Of a stretch of DNA of 64,000 nucleotides, positions 49,001 to 61,200 are shown piece after piece. The position numbers and the translations under genes were made by a program. Below the pieces are notes generated by a model. It searched no databases and had not been told where the DNA came from. It was given only the letters and a program-made list of their open reading frames with translations. The stretch is from Sarcocystis neurona. Its lineage: Eukaryota; Apicomplexa; Conoidasida; Eucoccidiorida; Sarcocystidae. Where the stretch lies: contig KL647314.1 of NCBI GenBank assembly GCA_000727475.1, positions 898,812-962,811 on the forward strand. Reading direction: 5' to 3'. Numbering within the stretch: position 1 is the first letter of the stretch; each line of letters begins with the position of its first letter.

Positions 49001-51887
49001 CATATACGTAGATGCATACACACAGAGATACACACATGCATAGGTACATACATACGCACATACGTACATATATATATATATATATATATAATGAAATGCA
49101 TACATACATACTTAGATACATAGATACATCGATACATACATACCTACGTACATTCATACGTACGTACACACGCACATACACACACACAGACAGACACACA
49201 TACACACACACATACATAAACACAGACATAAACACAGCCATAAACACATACATAAGCACATACACGAACGAGAATGCTGGCGCCTGCACAACAGAAACAG
49301 GAAGAGGGCAACGTCATGGCTGCCAGGGTAAAGACAAGGAGACACATATATATTACACATACTATATGCGTAACATATATATTTTCTATATCTAGAGATA
49401 ATCATGCGTAGACGTATACGTGTACATGTACTCCACAACACTACATTACCAACCTTGTTTAGGCCAAGTAGGATGCGGTATGAACAAGAATGCAAGCATC
49501 GTCAGCTGACCCGGAATCACCAACAACAACACAGCTGCGGGCTACCGCCTTCACTTTGTTGACGCTCCACCGTCAACCGGTGAGACAGAAAGGAAGGAAT
49601 GCCACGAGTCAAACATCCAAGTCAACAACCGTACACAGGAATGGACCTAGGCACATTTTTATTGCTACGTGTTTCGCTGAGGTGCTGCGCAAGGCAGGCG
49701 GAAAAAAGGGAGGAGAGGTTATTTTATCGCACTCCACTATTGTTGTGTATCTCCACAGTGGGAATTGATTGATAGCCTGGAGTCCCCGAGTGGTGTCTTT
49801 ATCTTCTTTTTCTCGGAGGAGACTGCCGCCCACCACTTGATGAGCCTGCACATGCATTTAATCAGTGCTCGCTAGACGTCTTTTTCACGATTCCCTGTGC
49901 CTTTGCTCGCCATAGAGCTACAAGTAATAATCCGTACAATACGTACATATTCATACATAGACACCCACACAAAAAAGGATCCGCCGCACTGATCCGACGC
50001 AACAACTCTGGCAGCCGCTGCTCATAGTTCCAATTGACAGAGTTGAAAAACGAAGAACACCGTCGTAGCTGTTGGTGTTGCAGCTTGTGCCAGGCGATTG
50101 TTGCACATGTACACGCACAAGGATACAAATATACATACGTATACACATAGTAAGTATACATATGAACCCATAAATGTGTACATATATATATATATACAGA
50201 AAGAGAGACACTGTGTGTGTGTGTGTGTGTGCGTGTCTCCTGCATCCTCTCGAGCGCGTGCGCATATTGATTCGAAGCAGATGCCGCATTCACATCCATA
50301 CAAAAGAAGACAAGTGCACGACGACTAATGCAGCCGCCGTAGCCACTGCCGCCGACGCTCACGTGCTCCTCCGCTCGTGTGGGCTGTTGCTGCGCGTTCG
50401 GTGCTCTGTGTTGGACTCTTCGTGCACTGCGGCAGCCTCTGTATTTGTATCGGTCCAGCCACACGTGAGCATCTCGTGTGAGTCTTTGTAGTTGTATGAA
50501 GCACGAGTGGGCACGCACCTGTAACTGTATGTGCGTCAGCGCCGGCCCGCCCCAAGACGTGGCGCCAGTACATCCCCAGACAACTGCTGCAGGTGTACGA
50601 GCAGTCCCTGTAAGCGTCGGATGACCTGGGAAAATATGGACGAATGTATCTGAAAGTCAATACGGCTCTGCGTCCACATGTGCGTCAACGTGGCGAGACC
50701 GGTAGCAACCCGTTACAACCTCTCGTAACTCCAGGCTACTTGCATTGGTCGGTACTTTATGCATTGATCGACGTGCGTCTTGTGAACACAGGTCTGCGTC
50801 TACACGTCGGTAAAATTGTCAACAGGTAGCAAAGCACTACAGTGTCTTGGTGTTCTACTCTATTGGTATGTGTAAGCAATATCTTCGTGCATTTTCCAGT
50901 CTTGGCAATGCCGTGCAGTCAACTTGTTCCCAAACAATTTCACAATTCGGCGCTGTGCACCTTCGCGCTTGCACGTCAGTCGCCATTACTTCCTTCGACG
51001 CTGTCTCTCTCAAACCGTCTGTCTCATGCACCGCTTTTCAGCGTTGTTGTCACATGTTGGAATCACTCGAAACTGCGTGTAGGAAGAAGAAGAAGATGTC
51101 TCTGTGAGACAAAGGAGTAGAAGGCGCATCCATGCCTGTTTCTCCTTCTTCTTCTTCTTCAGGCAGTAGCAAAGACGCACTTCCGCTCGGACGTACTGTA
51201 AAAGCATGCTGAAAGGAAGCAAGCAGGTACAAATTTCTCCGGCTTCCCCTAAAAGTGGTTCCTACGCGCACAGGCGTAACGCGTGCAGTGTCCGAATGCA
51301 ATCTGTGTGCGTCTGGCCCCGTCTCTGAAGTTTTTATTCTTCAAAAGTGCTCCTTTTTTGGTTTCACTTTCTAACAACAAATAACGGTAAACGTGCATTC
51401 TTCCGACACACACGCCCAAAGGACAAACACCGTGGTGCGAAGATCTCCTTCGAATCTCCTTCTTCTACAGAGAGAGCTCAAATATCTACTTCACAACCAC
51501 TGATGAAAAAGACAAACTTTCGCCTCTTGTCCTTCTCTCTACAACTCAAACAAAAAGCAGTTTTCATCCGTCGATTCTCTACTTTTCTTCGGACGACCAC
51601 CACGAGAAAGTCTTCTTCAAGCCTTAGTATCGGCACAACGTGAAACAAGCATTTTCTGTGACACACCCTTGCGAGAGTTACGCGGTGCTGCTCTTCTGCT
51701 TGGGCAATCTCAGTCGGCATCCAGCACTTCCTGCATGCATGTCATTTGCTTAATCCGCCTTCGCAGTCCTTGTCTGCAACTACTTTTCTTTGTTGCGTCT
51801 CTTCTGAAGTCTCCGACCGGGGAACACGCACAGAGGCATTTCGTCTTGTTCTGTGCAAGGAGGCCAGAGACGTCAGCTAGACGATTA
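46011..51887. other. Intergenic region between PrimPol start and MTR4 end
   Basis: 46,030-46,230 is purine-rich on the plus strand, just upstream of PrimPol. Microsatellites occur at about 46,635-46,665, 47,246-47,258, 47,665-47,692, 49,070-49,090 and 50,180-50,230. Frames at 47,842-48,354 (plus), 49,490-49,768 (plus) and 51,347-51,643 (plus) lack motifs and splice support. 48,480-48,880 and 50,500-51,870 are of even composition but no exon could be recognised. The PrimPol promoter and the MTR4 3' UTR should be here. Confidence 0.6.
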
Positions 51888-52294
51888 TTACAAGTAGAGA
51901 GAAGACGAGAAGACAATGCCGCGTCGAATTTTCTTGATCCCTTCGAGAAACGTCTTCTCCAGGGCCACGTTGCCGACAGTTTTCGACGCGCAGGCCATCT
52001 GCCGCATCAGCTCCTCAAGGCGTCGCATGCAGCGAATAACAGTGCCTTCATATAGACACGTGTCGGATATAATAGACGCAAAACTCTCTCCTTTTGCCCA
52101 GCGATACGTCAGCGCCATCATGGCGTGCTGGAATTTGTTCACGTAATCTTCTACCGCTTTGTTTGCCGCTTCGCCTGAGTCTGCAGCCCCGGCTGCTTGC
52201 TGTTGCTGCTGCTGCGAAGAGGTGCCATCGGTGTAGCGACTCTCGACGTACACCGAGGCAATATGTCTGGCCACTTCGCGCACCTTCTCCAGCC
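51888..52294 (-). CDS. MTR4: MTR4 terminal exon: C-terminal helical domain
   Basis: Follows CACACGGTTTTTGCAG with a split Gly codon and reads LEKVREVARHIASVYVESRY, then a Gln/Ala insertion, then VNKFQHAMMALTYRWAKGES, YEGTVIRCMRRLEELMRQM and IKKIRRGIVFSSSLYL followed by TAA at 51,888. The EG..IRC.RRLEEL.RQM and terminal SLYL are hallmarks of MTR4/Ski2 C-termini. Confidence 0.98.
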
Positions 52295-55200
52295 CTGCAA
52301 AAACCGTGTGCGCGTACAGAGCAGATAAACACGACAACAGCAGCACATGCCAGTGAGCGCGCCTCCTGCACCTATACTACACACAGGTAATACACTTGTA
52401 CCGATGGTTTACGGCGTCCCTGTGTGTTTGTGTGTATGTGTCCGCCTACACCCAGTACAATAGCCGCAGACACGTATGTATATACGGACATACAGGAGCA
52501 CAAACATATACACACATATACGTACAGGTATAAACTACATGCACGTATCCAGATATTTCTACACGCGCCCGTATAAATCTACGTGCGTGTGTGTAGACAC
52601 ACACACAGACACAAATATATATACGAGAGACCACGGCTACTGCGCACAGCCGGCGGATAGGTGCGTACGTGTATACGTGGGTGGGTGCAGAGGCAGGTGG
52701 GTATCGCGAGAAGTTTCTTTTCAGCAAGTGGCGCTAGTGCGGCCACCTCCTTCTCGACAAAAACGCTCCCCTGCCAGAACGCGTGTGTGTTTGTGTCTTG
52801 CGCTGGCGGCGAAAGGGAGGGGGAAGGCACGCAAGGAGAGGAGTGCGAGTGGAGCGCACCTGCTAGAAGCGCCTCATCTGCAGGTTCAACTTCTTCGTGT
52901 TTTTCTTCGAAGACCAGACAACTGAGTACCGCGCAGATAACTTCAACTTCCATTTTTTCGAAGACATTTTGGAACAGAAGCTCCGCAGCCACGAGTTCAT
53001 CCGCCGTTGTAATTTCGCAAGCAACTCTGCCTTTCATCGTCACAATGTCATGAGCGTCGACAAACTCCAACCGCCGCAGTACCCGTCGCATCGCCCGCAG
53101 CTGCTCCTGGCGGTCCCAACAAGAAAAAGAGAACAAAAAGAAAAGAGAGAGAGAGTGACACACCCGCAGACACACAGACATAGACAGACTGGCACACGAA
53201 AGCAGGCGACAGAGAGCGACCGTCACACACATACACACGCCCTCACTGCACGTATACGCAACAGAGAGTCAGACTTACATATGCGCAGGCTCCTTGTGAC
53301 GCACGTATACGGAAGCGAAAGACAGGGGGAGAGACTGAGCCACATACGCACAGACTCCCTGTGACGGTGGTCCTTGGTCCCCCCCAAGGAGTCCGGCCAC
53401 ATATGTACGGACTCCTTGAGACGCACGTATACGGGAACGAAAGACAGGGGGAGAGACTGAGCCACATACCCGTAGACTCCTTCTGACGCATGTGTAGATG
53501 GGAGAGATGGAGAGACAGAGAGAAAGACAAGGCCACATTTGTAGTGACTTCCTGACGCATGCATGGAAGAGAGAGAGTCACCCACACATGGACGCCTCTT
53601 GACGCATATGTGGAAGCGAGGGCGAGCGCTGCAAACACGGAGACCCGCGCGGGCGCGCACTGGCACACATTCACGCACACGCCTTCGCACAGAGAGACGC
53701 AAGAGAGGACGAGAGGAGCCACACGTCCACATCCACAGCCACACGGAGACGGAGACAGGGACAGATGCGCAGAGTTCAAGTAGACACACGCGGTCGAGAC
53801 GCAGGAGCCTGTCTCGCGGACAGGCATTTCCTACGCGGGGGGAGGGAAGGACGTCTGACACATACACTTGCTGATTCGACTACATCTCCGTCAATCAACA
53901 ACTTTCAGCAATCATACTGGTAACCTGACGGACACTTATACCGGGAAAAAGTTCGTTTGGTTCCAAGAAGTTCGTATTCTTGGTAGTGCAGACGACCGGT
54001 GCTACGAAAAGGTAGTGCGAGGTGGGATGGAGGATGCATCGAACACAAGTCTGCACGAACCCGCCAGACGCGCCTTCGCCACGTGACGCCCCTTCGCCAC
54101 GTCCTCGTCGCTTCTCCCCTACCTCCTCATGTGTACGGGAAACCACGTCACCAAGTCCGGACGTACATATATAAAAAAAACATTATATATAAATGTATGT
54201 ATATATTATACATGCACACACTAAATGCCATTCCAGTACACAAGTACATACATATATATATATACATATATATACATACATGTATATATATGTATGTATC
54301 TACGTACACACTGGAGACACTACACACATCATATATATGTATACCTATGGAAGAGGTACCCATTTACATTGGATGTTACCCGTGTATATACGCACAAGAT
54401 TATATATATATATATATGCAAAGGCATCCGTACGTACACACACAAGATACTATATATATATATATATATATAGACAGACGTAACACGAATAATACACAAC
54501 TATACATATATATAGGTATATATAGGTATGTATAAGTCGGGAGAGTTCCAAAGTGGCACGTATGTACCTAGACAAAAACAAATGTATCATAGACCACACA
54601 TATATACATATGTGCATATGTAGAAAATGAGAATGCTGTGAATACCTTCATGACGAGTTGCTTCTGGCCATCGAGAGCGTCTCGAACTTCTCTTAATTTA
54701 GTCTCCATCTGAACGCGACGGTGGTGGGCTTCGTAGAACCTTTGACAGAGCGGGTGTTCGTAAAAGGGATTTTCCATCAGCCGCATTTCCTTCTCTGCCA
54801 GCAGCGCTACAAGTCCCTGGACGCAAAAAACACAGCAGCACACATGTCGACTGGCGTGCCTCATGGTTTCACCATATACGTATATATAAATATGTGTAAA
54901 TTCATATCGGTATACTCATGCAGACCTCTACACACGTATACATAGACATATATATATGTATATACGTATATATATGGAACAGATCTACAGTCGTGGACTC
55001 GAAGAGGAACGCCCTTGGAGTGTCCTGGAAAGACAGAGAAAAACGTAAACGAACGAATTTGGGCGTGGAGTGTATCGTTCTGTTTCTGTGGACATTCGGA
55101 AAGAGATGCGAAAACGAGACCGATGGACACAGAAAAAGCGCGCAGACGGCAACGCGTGTGTAGACAGACGGGGTGGACACACACAAATATATTTACACAC

Positions 55201-58200
55201 GCAAGCAAATTCGTATGGAGCATCAGCATTCACACACATGTGTCTATACACTCACACACACACACACACGTGTACACATACATATATGTATATATATATA
55301 TATAGGTGAACTGTAGTTCACATACACACACAAACATATATACACATATGTGTATACATGTGCGTGTGTATATAGACACATATAGAAAAAAAACAAACCT
55401 CTCGTCTACCTTCTTGATTCCGGAACAGAATCTTCATGTATGCGCACCCGTACATCAGCCCAACACAAGGATACAGGCGGACGCATGCATATATATATAT
55501 ATATGTAGGGAAAGAGAGATAGACAGAGAGAGAAAGATAGACAGACACATAGACACCGGGGTATACATACATATACATATATATACAGACAGATAGTAGA
55601 TAAATACATAGATATATACAGGGACCGGCGCATATATATATATATATACACGCACAGATACCGGCCTATACATATATATATATTTATATGTATGTATATA
55701 CGTGGTGTGAAATTATTTGAAAGTAGCAAGTGTGTGCCAGAAGAGGGTAGGAATTTGTCACTTACGTGGACGCGAGGCTCCTGTATCTTCATGTCTTGTA
55801 TCGGATCGAGCACCGGCACACCTCCGTCGGGCTGTACACACGCATGCATATATATATATATGTATATATATGCGCAAATATCTATGTATATACGTATGTA
55901 TATATGCGTATAGTCAAACAGTCTTCATTTGCATGTGGTGGAAACAAAGAGAAAGATGAGGACTACCTGCGGCACGACGCAGATAGCGGCCGAGACGGGT
56001 GACGTCTGTTTTCGGCATGTACGGGCAGAGAAAAGTGAAATGGTGAGTGAAGCAGAAACAGAGGGAGAGAGACAGAGACAGAAAGACAGATACACGGAGA
56101 CACCAAATCAGAGACGGAGACACGCAGAGAGAAATGGAAATGTTTCGCGAGAACGGAGACGAGACAGGTATTATAAAAGACCAAAGAGACATGATGCAGA
56201 CGGCAATATACGAATATGGGAAGCTACACGCAGGCGACACACACACACACACGTAGAGACAATATACAGACACAAGCGCGAAATACACAGAGCAAACCGA
56301 GAGGCAGGGAGACGGACAAAAATGTAGAAATACGCACATAGCAGTGGACTTCAACACAAGTACACACAGAAGGGAGACAAATAGGGAGACAGGGAGAGAT
56401 GCGTAGGGAGACGGGGAGACGCAGAGGAACACAGAGAAAGGCAGACAGCGAGACACGCAGACAGATCCACACACTGGTGACACATCAAAAAATCACAAAG
56501 CCTCGCGTACTACACACCTGACGCGCAAATATCCACACGAAGATACGAAGTGGTGAACATTATACTCAACAGCAGTACTATAAAGTATCAAAAGATTGAT
56601 GTTAACACGTAGACGCATCACCACTACAGACGAAGCAAACACCTACATACATATATATACATGTGAAATGGGATGTCCGTACACATACATATATATGATA
56701 GGGAAAGAGATACAAACGGCCAGAAGATACAAATCAACGAATACATGTTATTCAACTTTAACACGAAAGATAGATAGAGATGCATTTAGGCATCCGAGGA
56801 GTCAGACACATATATGTAAGTATGGATAGACGACTATAGACAGATAGCTATCGAAGTACAGACAGTACGAATATATACGTATACGCGTATGTTTGTGGAC
56901 ATCCTTGGACACAGAAATACACCACGGCACACAAGAATACATGGGCTGTATGTAAACATACACATTAACAGCTACAGGAGACAAGTACATACATATATAT
57001 GCATACATGTATATATACACGTATATACATACACACATGCATACGGTCAAGCTTGGATACAGAAATAGATCAAACTCCAAGGACAAACACGTGAGTACAT
57101 TTATATGTGTGGGTACACATGAGTGACCTTCTCCCGCAGTCTGACACGCATGCGCATACGTACACACATCCGACAGAAGGACGAAGAAAAGAGACGCGGT
57201 CTGTCCCTCTGCAGCCGAAGAACTGTGCGAAGTCGGCAGCAACGGAGGACGGACCAAACGAGAACAGCACCGACACAGAGAGATGGAGGGGCCCTTCGGA
57301 CATGAAAAAGAAGAAGAGACACGGCGAGACGCTCCCGGAGAAGAGAAGAGGGGAGGATAGACGGAGAAACGAAGAACACAGAGAGGACGCAAGGGGAGGA
57401 CGACGGAGAAGAGGAACAAATGAGGGGAAGAGAAAGTCGGGCAGACCAAGAAATGAACAAATAACCGAGGCGAGGATCGGGAAAAGACGAGATGCGACAG
57501 AAGAAAGGATGAGACGGAAAAGAGACACAGAGAGAGGAAAACAGCACGAAGAGTCAAAAAGGAAAAGAAGCGAGAGCAACAAAAAGGGCGAAGGCACGAC
57601 GAGAACAAACAGGCAAACGGAAGAAACAAAGGCGGAACAGCAGGAGAACAGCGGCTGCACGCGACGATAAAGACGAGGGGGAGAAACGCAGCAGAAGGGA
57701 AGAAGAACCGCAATAAATCAAGTGAGGGAGAAAGTGAAAGAGCGGTAGAGAGACACAGAGAGGAAAGGCGGGCACGTGGAGAAGGGAGAGACCCCCTTAC
57801 AACAGTGAAGATCGAAGAAAGCAGGAGGAACAGAAGAGGGGAAATTCAGAGAAAAGCAGACACCTTCCAATTCACGCACACACACACAGACGGACATCAC
57901 ACACCTTTGCCCCCCATATACACGTATACGGACATCTGCGCATACGGAGGCCTGTGTATGTGCGTATAAAGGTATGTCAAGGTACGTTCGTGGTTGTGTC
58001 TACACGCATACGCATATCTGTATACATACGTAGATATACCTACCCACACATGTGCACATATAATATATACGTGTGTGGATGTATTTGAGTGCCTAGTTGT
58101 TGGTTTTCGTCTGGACGGAGAAGAGAGACGCAGAGAGAAGAGAAGACGGGGAGACGGAGAAGAACGTGCGTTGAGAACGGGGAGAGAAAAGAGAGGAATT

Positions 58201-61200
58201 CTCGTGGGACGGCGCGAAGCGGAAAAAAAAAAGGCAACCGAAGGAGAGGCAATGACAGAAGCAGCAAGACGAGGGAGCGCGTCAAAGACCGGCGAGGACA
58301 CGCGAAGAAGGAGAAGAGAGCCAGAGAAAAAAAAACGGAGACGGACAGCGACAGAGGCCTGCAACACAGAAAGCCGAGAGAAGAAGAGAACGCGCAAGAG
58401 GAGAGTTGGAAGAAGTAGATATATATCTGTAGGTAGACAGACAGATATAGACACGTATAGATATAGACACATATCAATATAGGCACATATAGATATAGAC
58501 ACATATCTGTAGATAGATATATGGACACACACAGATACAGATGAATGGATAGGCGTGTGGACGCGTCTATTGGCGTATTTCCTCGTCCACATACGAGGAC
58601 ACAAATATACATGAGTTCAGCTGTGTGTTCATACATATGTATACATGTATACATATATGTACGCAGATATGGATGTGGATGTAGAGAACTATTATAGACA
58701 TACGTAGACAGATATATATGCACTTGTACAGAGGAAGAAACCCGCGCTTGAGAATGTGGGGGGAGGACAAAGAGAAAGGGAAAAAGGCGCGGGGTGGCGG
58801 TCCTACTTCAAATTTTTGGAGAACCTTCTGTAGTTGGAAGTGAAGTGCACGACGAGCGTCTGCAGCGTGGAAATCAACGCCCGCAGGCAGCACCATGCGG
58901 CATTTGCTGATGCTGCGGATGCTCGTAATCGGGAAGGGCAGCACCTGCAAACACCGCGTGGGCAGCAAATAAATAAACGAAGACACGCTGAAGAGGAAAA
59001 CCGGTGCACTCTTCCTCTCCACTGCGCAGTCTGGCGACACGTTAAATACGTACAAAAGTAGTTAATGGAGCGCACACAGAGGCCTGAAGAGAAGTAGACG
59101 CAACCACGTGTGTAAATCTATACATTTATCTATGTGTATCTACCTATCTATATCTACCTATCTATATCTATATGTCTATATCTATATGTCTATATCTATA
59201 TGTCTATATCTGTATGTCTATATCTATATGTCTATATCTATATGTCTATATCTATATGTCTATATCTATATATCTATCCATATCTATTTACCCATCTATA
59301 TAGACACATGTATTATCATACATTCACATATATACATAAATGTATATTTGTGTACTCGTATGTGGACGAGAGAAGACACCTAGGCACGTGGGCAAATACA
59401 CACCTGTCTACCTATATGAATATATACGTCTGTATTAACACACATTTATATGTGTATGTATGTGTACTGCATACGTAGACAGGCATACGGGGAGACAGAG
59501 AGAGATAGGGAACAACATTTGTTCCTTCATTTCAGCGACTGTCATTGCAGCAGCACCTGTGTCCAGGTACATATATACGTATGTAGATATATATGCGTAT
59601 GTAAATACACCCACGCACACACACATATCTATATCAAGACAGAAAGAGAGACGTGGTGGAAATAGAGAGTTTGTGAACAAATCGTCTTCCCTTTCCTGCA
59701 GAGTACAGTTGCAGCAGAAGCAGCAGCAGGCTCGTTTCTTCTTGCGGATGTGTATATGAGGAAACCGGGTGGGCGCGGATCTCGCAAGAGATGACGCAAA
59801 GGAAAAAAAAAAGCAACGCACCTTCAGCACGTATTCCTGGGCTGCTTCTTTCTTCGGCGACCCTGCTGCTGCTGCTCCGGCTTTCCCTATAATAGCGCTG
59901 TTGCCGTCCTTCTCAGCTGGCGCCGGGGCCCGCGAGGCAGCAGGTCGCAGTTTCAGCCTCTGCAGCAGCAGTTTCTCTCCATTCAATTTCTTCGACGCGT
60001 CTGGCGCTGCTGCTGCCGCCTTCCCCTCCGCCGCCGCTGCAGCAGCCGCCGACGCGGCCGAGCAGCAGACCAGACACTCCACCAGCAGCACCTCTGCCGG
60101 TCCCTCATACGCATTTGTCGAAGCCACCAATTGTCGGCGTACCTGAGGAGGAAAAAGGAAGGGTGCAGTGCACGGCGTCTGATCAGGAGTTCCGTCTCTT
60201 TCTTTTAATACAGACAACCCAAATAAGTACATACGTCCTGCTGCGTCCTCTCTGGAGCAGAGGACCTGCCAACACGTGTATGTGTGTATGTGTGTGTACA
60301 TATACGAGAGAGAGAGAGACGGGTAGAAACTCCTCATAAAACCAAGACATATACGGACACGTATATCCGCTAGTAATGAGCAACAGACGCAGAGGCACGT
60401 GGAGAGCAGATACACTGCCTGCGTGCGTGAAGCACATAGAGATACAAACCCGTTACGCACCTACCTTTCCCTACATGCAGAGAGACACAGAGAAAAATAG
60501 AGAGGAAGGAGCATCACTACGTAGAGACACATATATATATCAGATACAAGAAGAGATAGGAGGAGGAGCACACACACATATGTATATATATATATTTATA
60601 GATAGAGATTCGACGGTAGACTCTATGTGTACGGCTTCCCTGTGAATGTACCGATACTGACCGGCGTGCAAAAACTGAGACGCGGGTCTGACGATACGCC
60701 CGTGGAGGAAAGGCACGCAGGCGAGTAGGAGAAGCCTGCTGCTGCCAACAAACTACGCGGCCATTCGTTAATCATCGCCGAGCGGCACTCCACACAAGTG
60801 ATAAAATAAACTTCGCGCGTTGTGTCCCTGCCATCCGTCGGCGCCCACAGCAGTTCACACGAGACGTGCAGGCGAGAGCCATGCGCAGCACCCCGTATGT
60901 ACGGCCTTTCTGAAAGATAAGATGAAGTATTTGAAAACGAGACGAATGTTCTTCTTCCACTTGTCATCGATACGTTTACGTGGACACATATCCAATTTAT
61001 CGAGTACTTAGTTTGACAACGCGTCTAAAGTTGAACAACTTCATGCGGATATGCTGGGAAGTTTAGATGAGGTGCGAGGAACTCGAAGGATGTGGCTCCT
61101 TCATTTGTGACTGAATACAAACAAGCTTCGACCTATCAATATCCTTCTCTATAAACCTCCTACGAGGCAGATGTTTCTTACCTTGCTGACGCACGGCGAC

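Noticed and set aside
56802..57713. 303-codon minus-strand frame
   Set aside because: It is the translation of a purine-rich block (Phe/Ser/Leu) plus TA repeats, lying inside an MTR4 intron.
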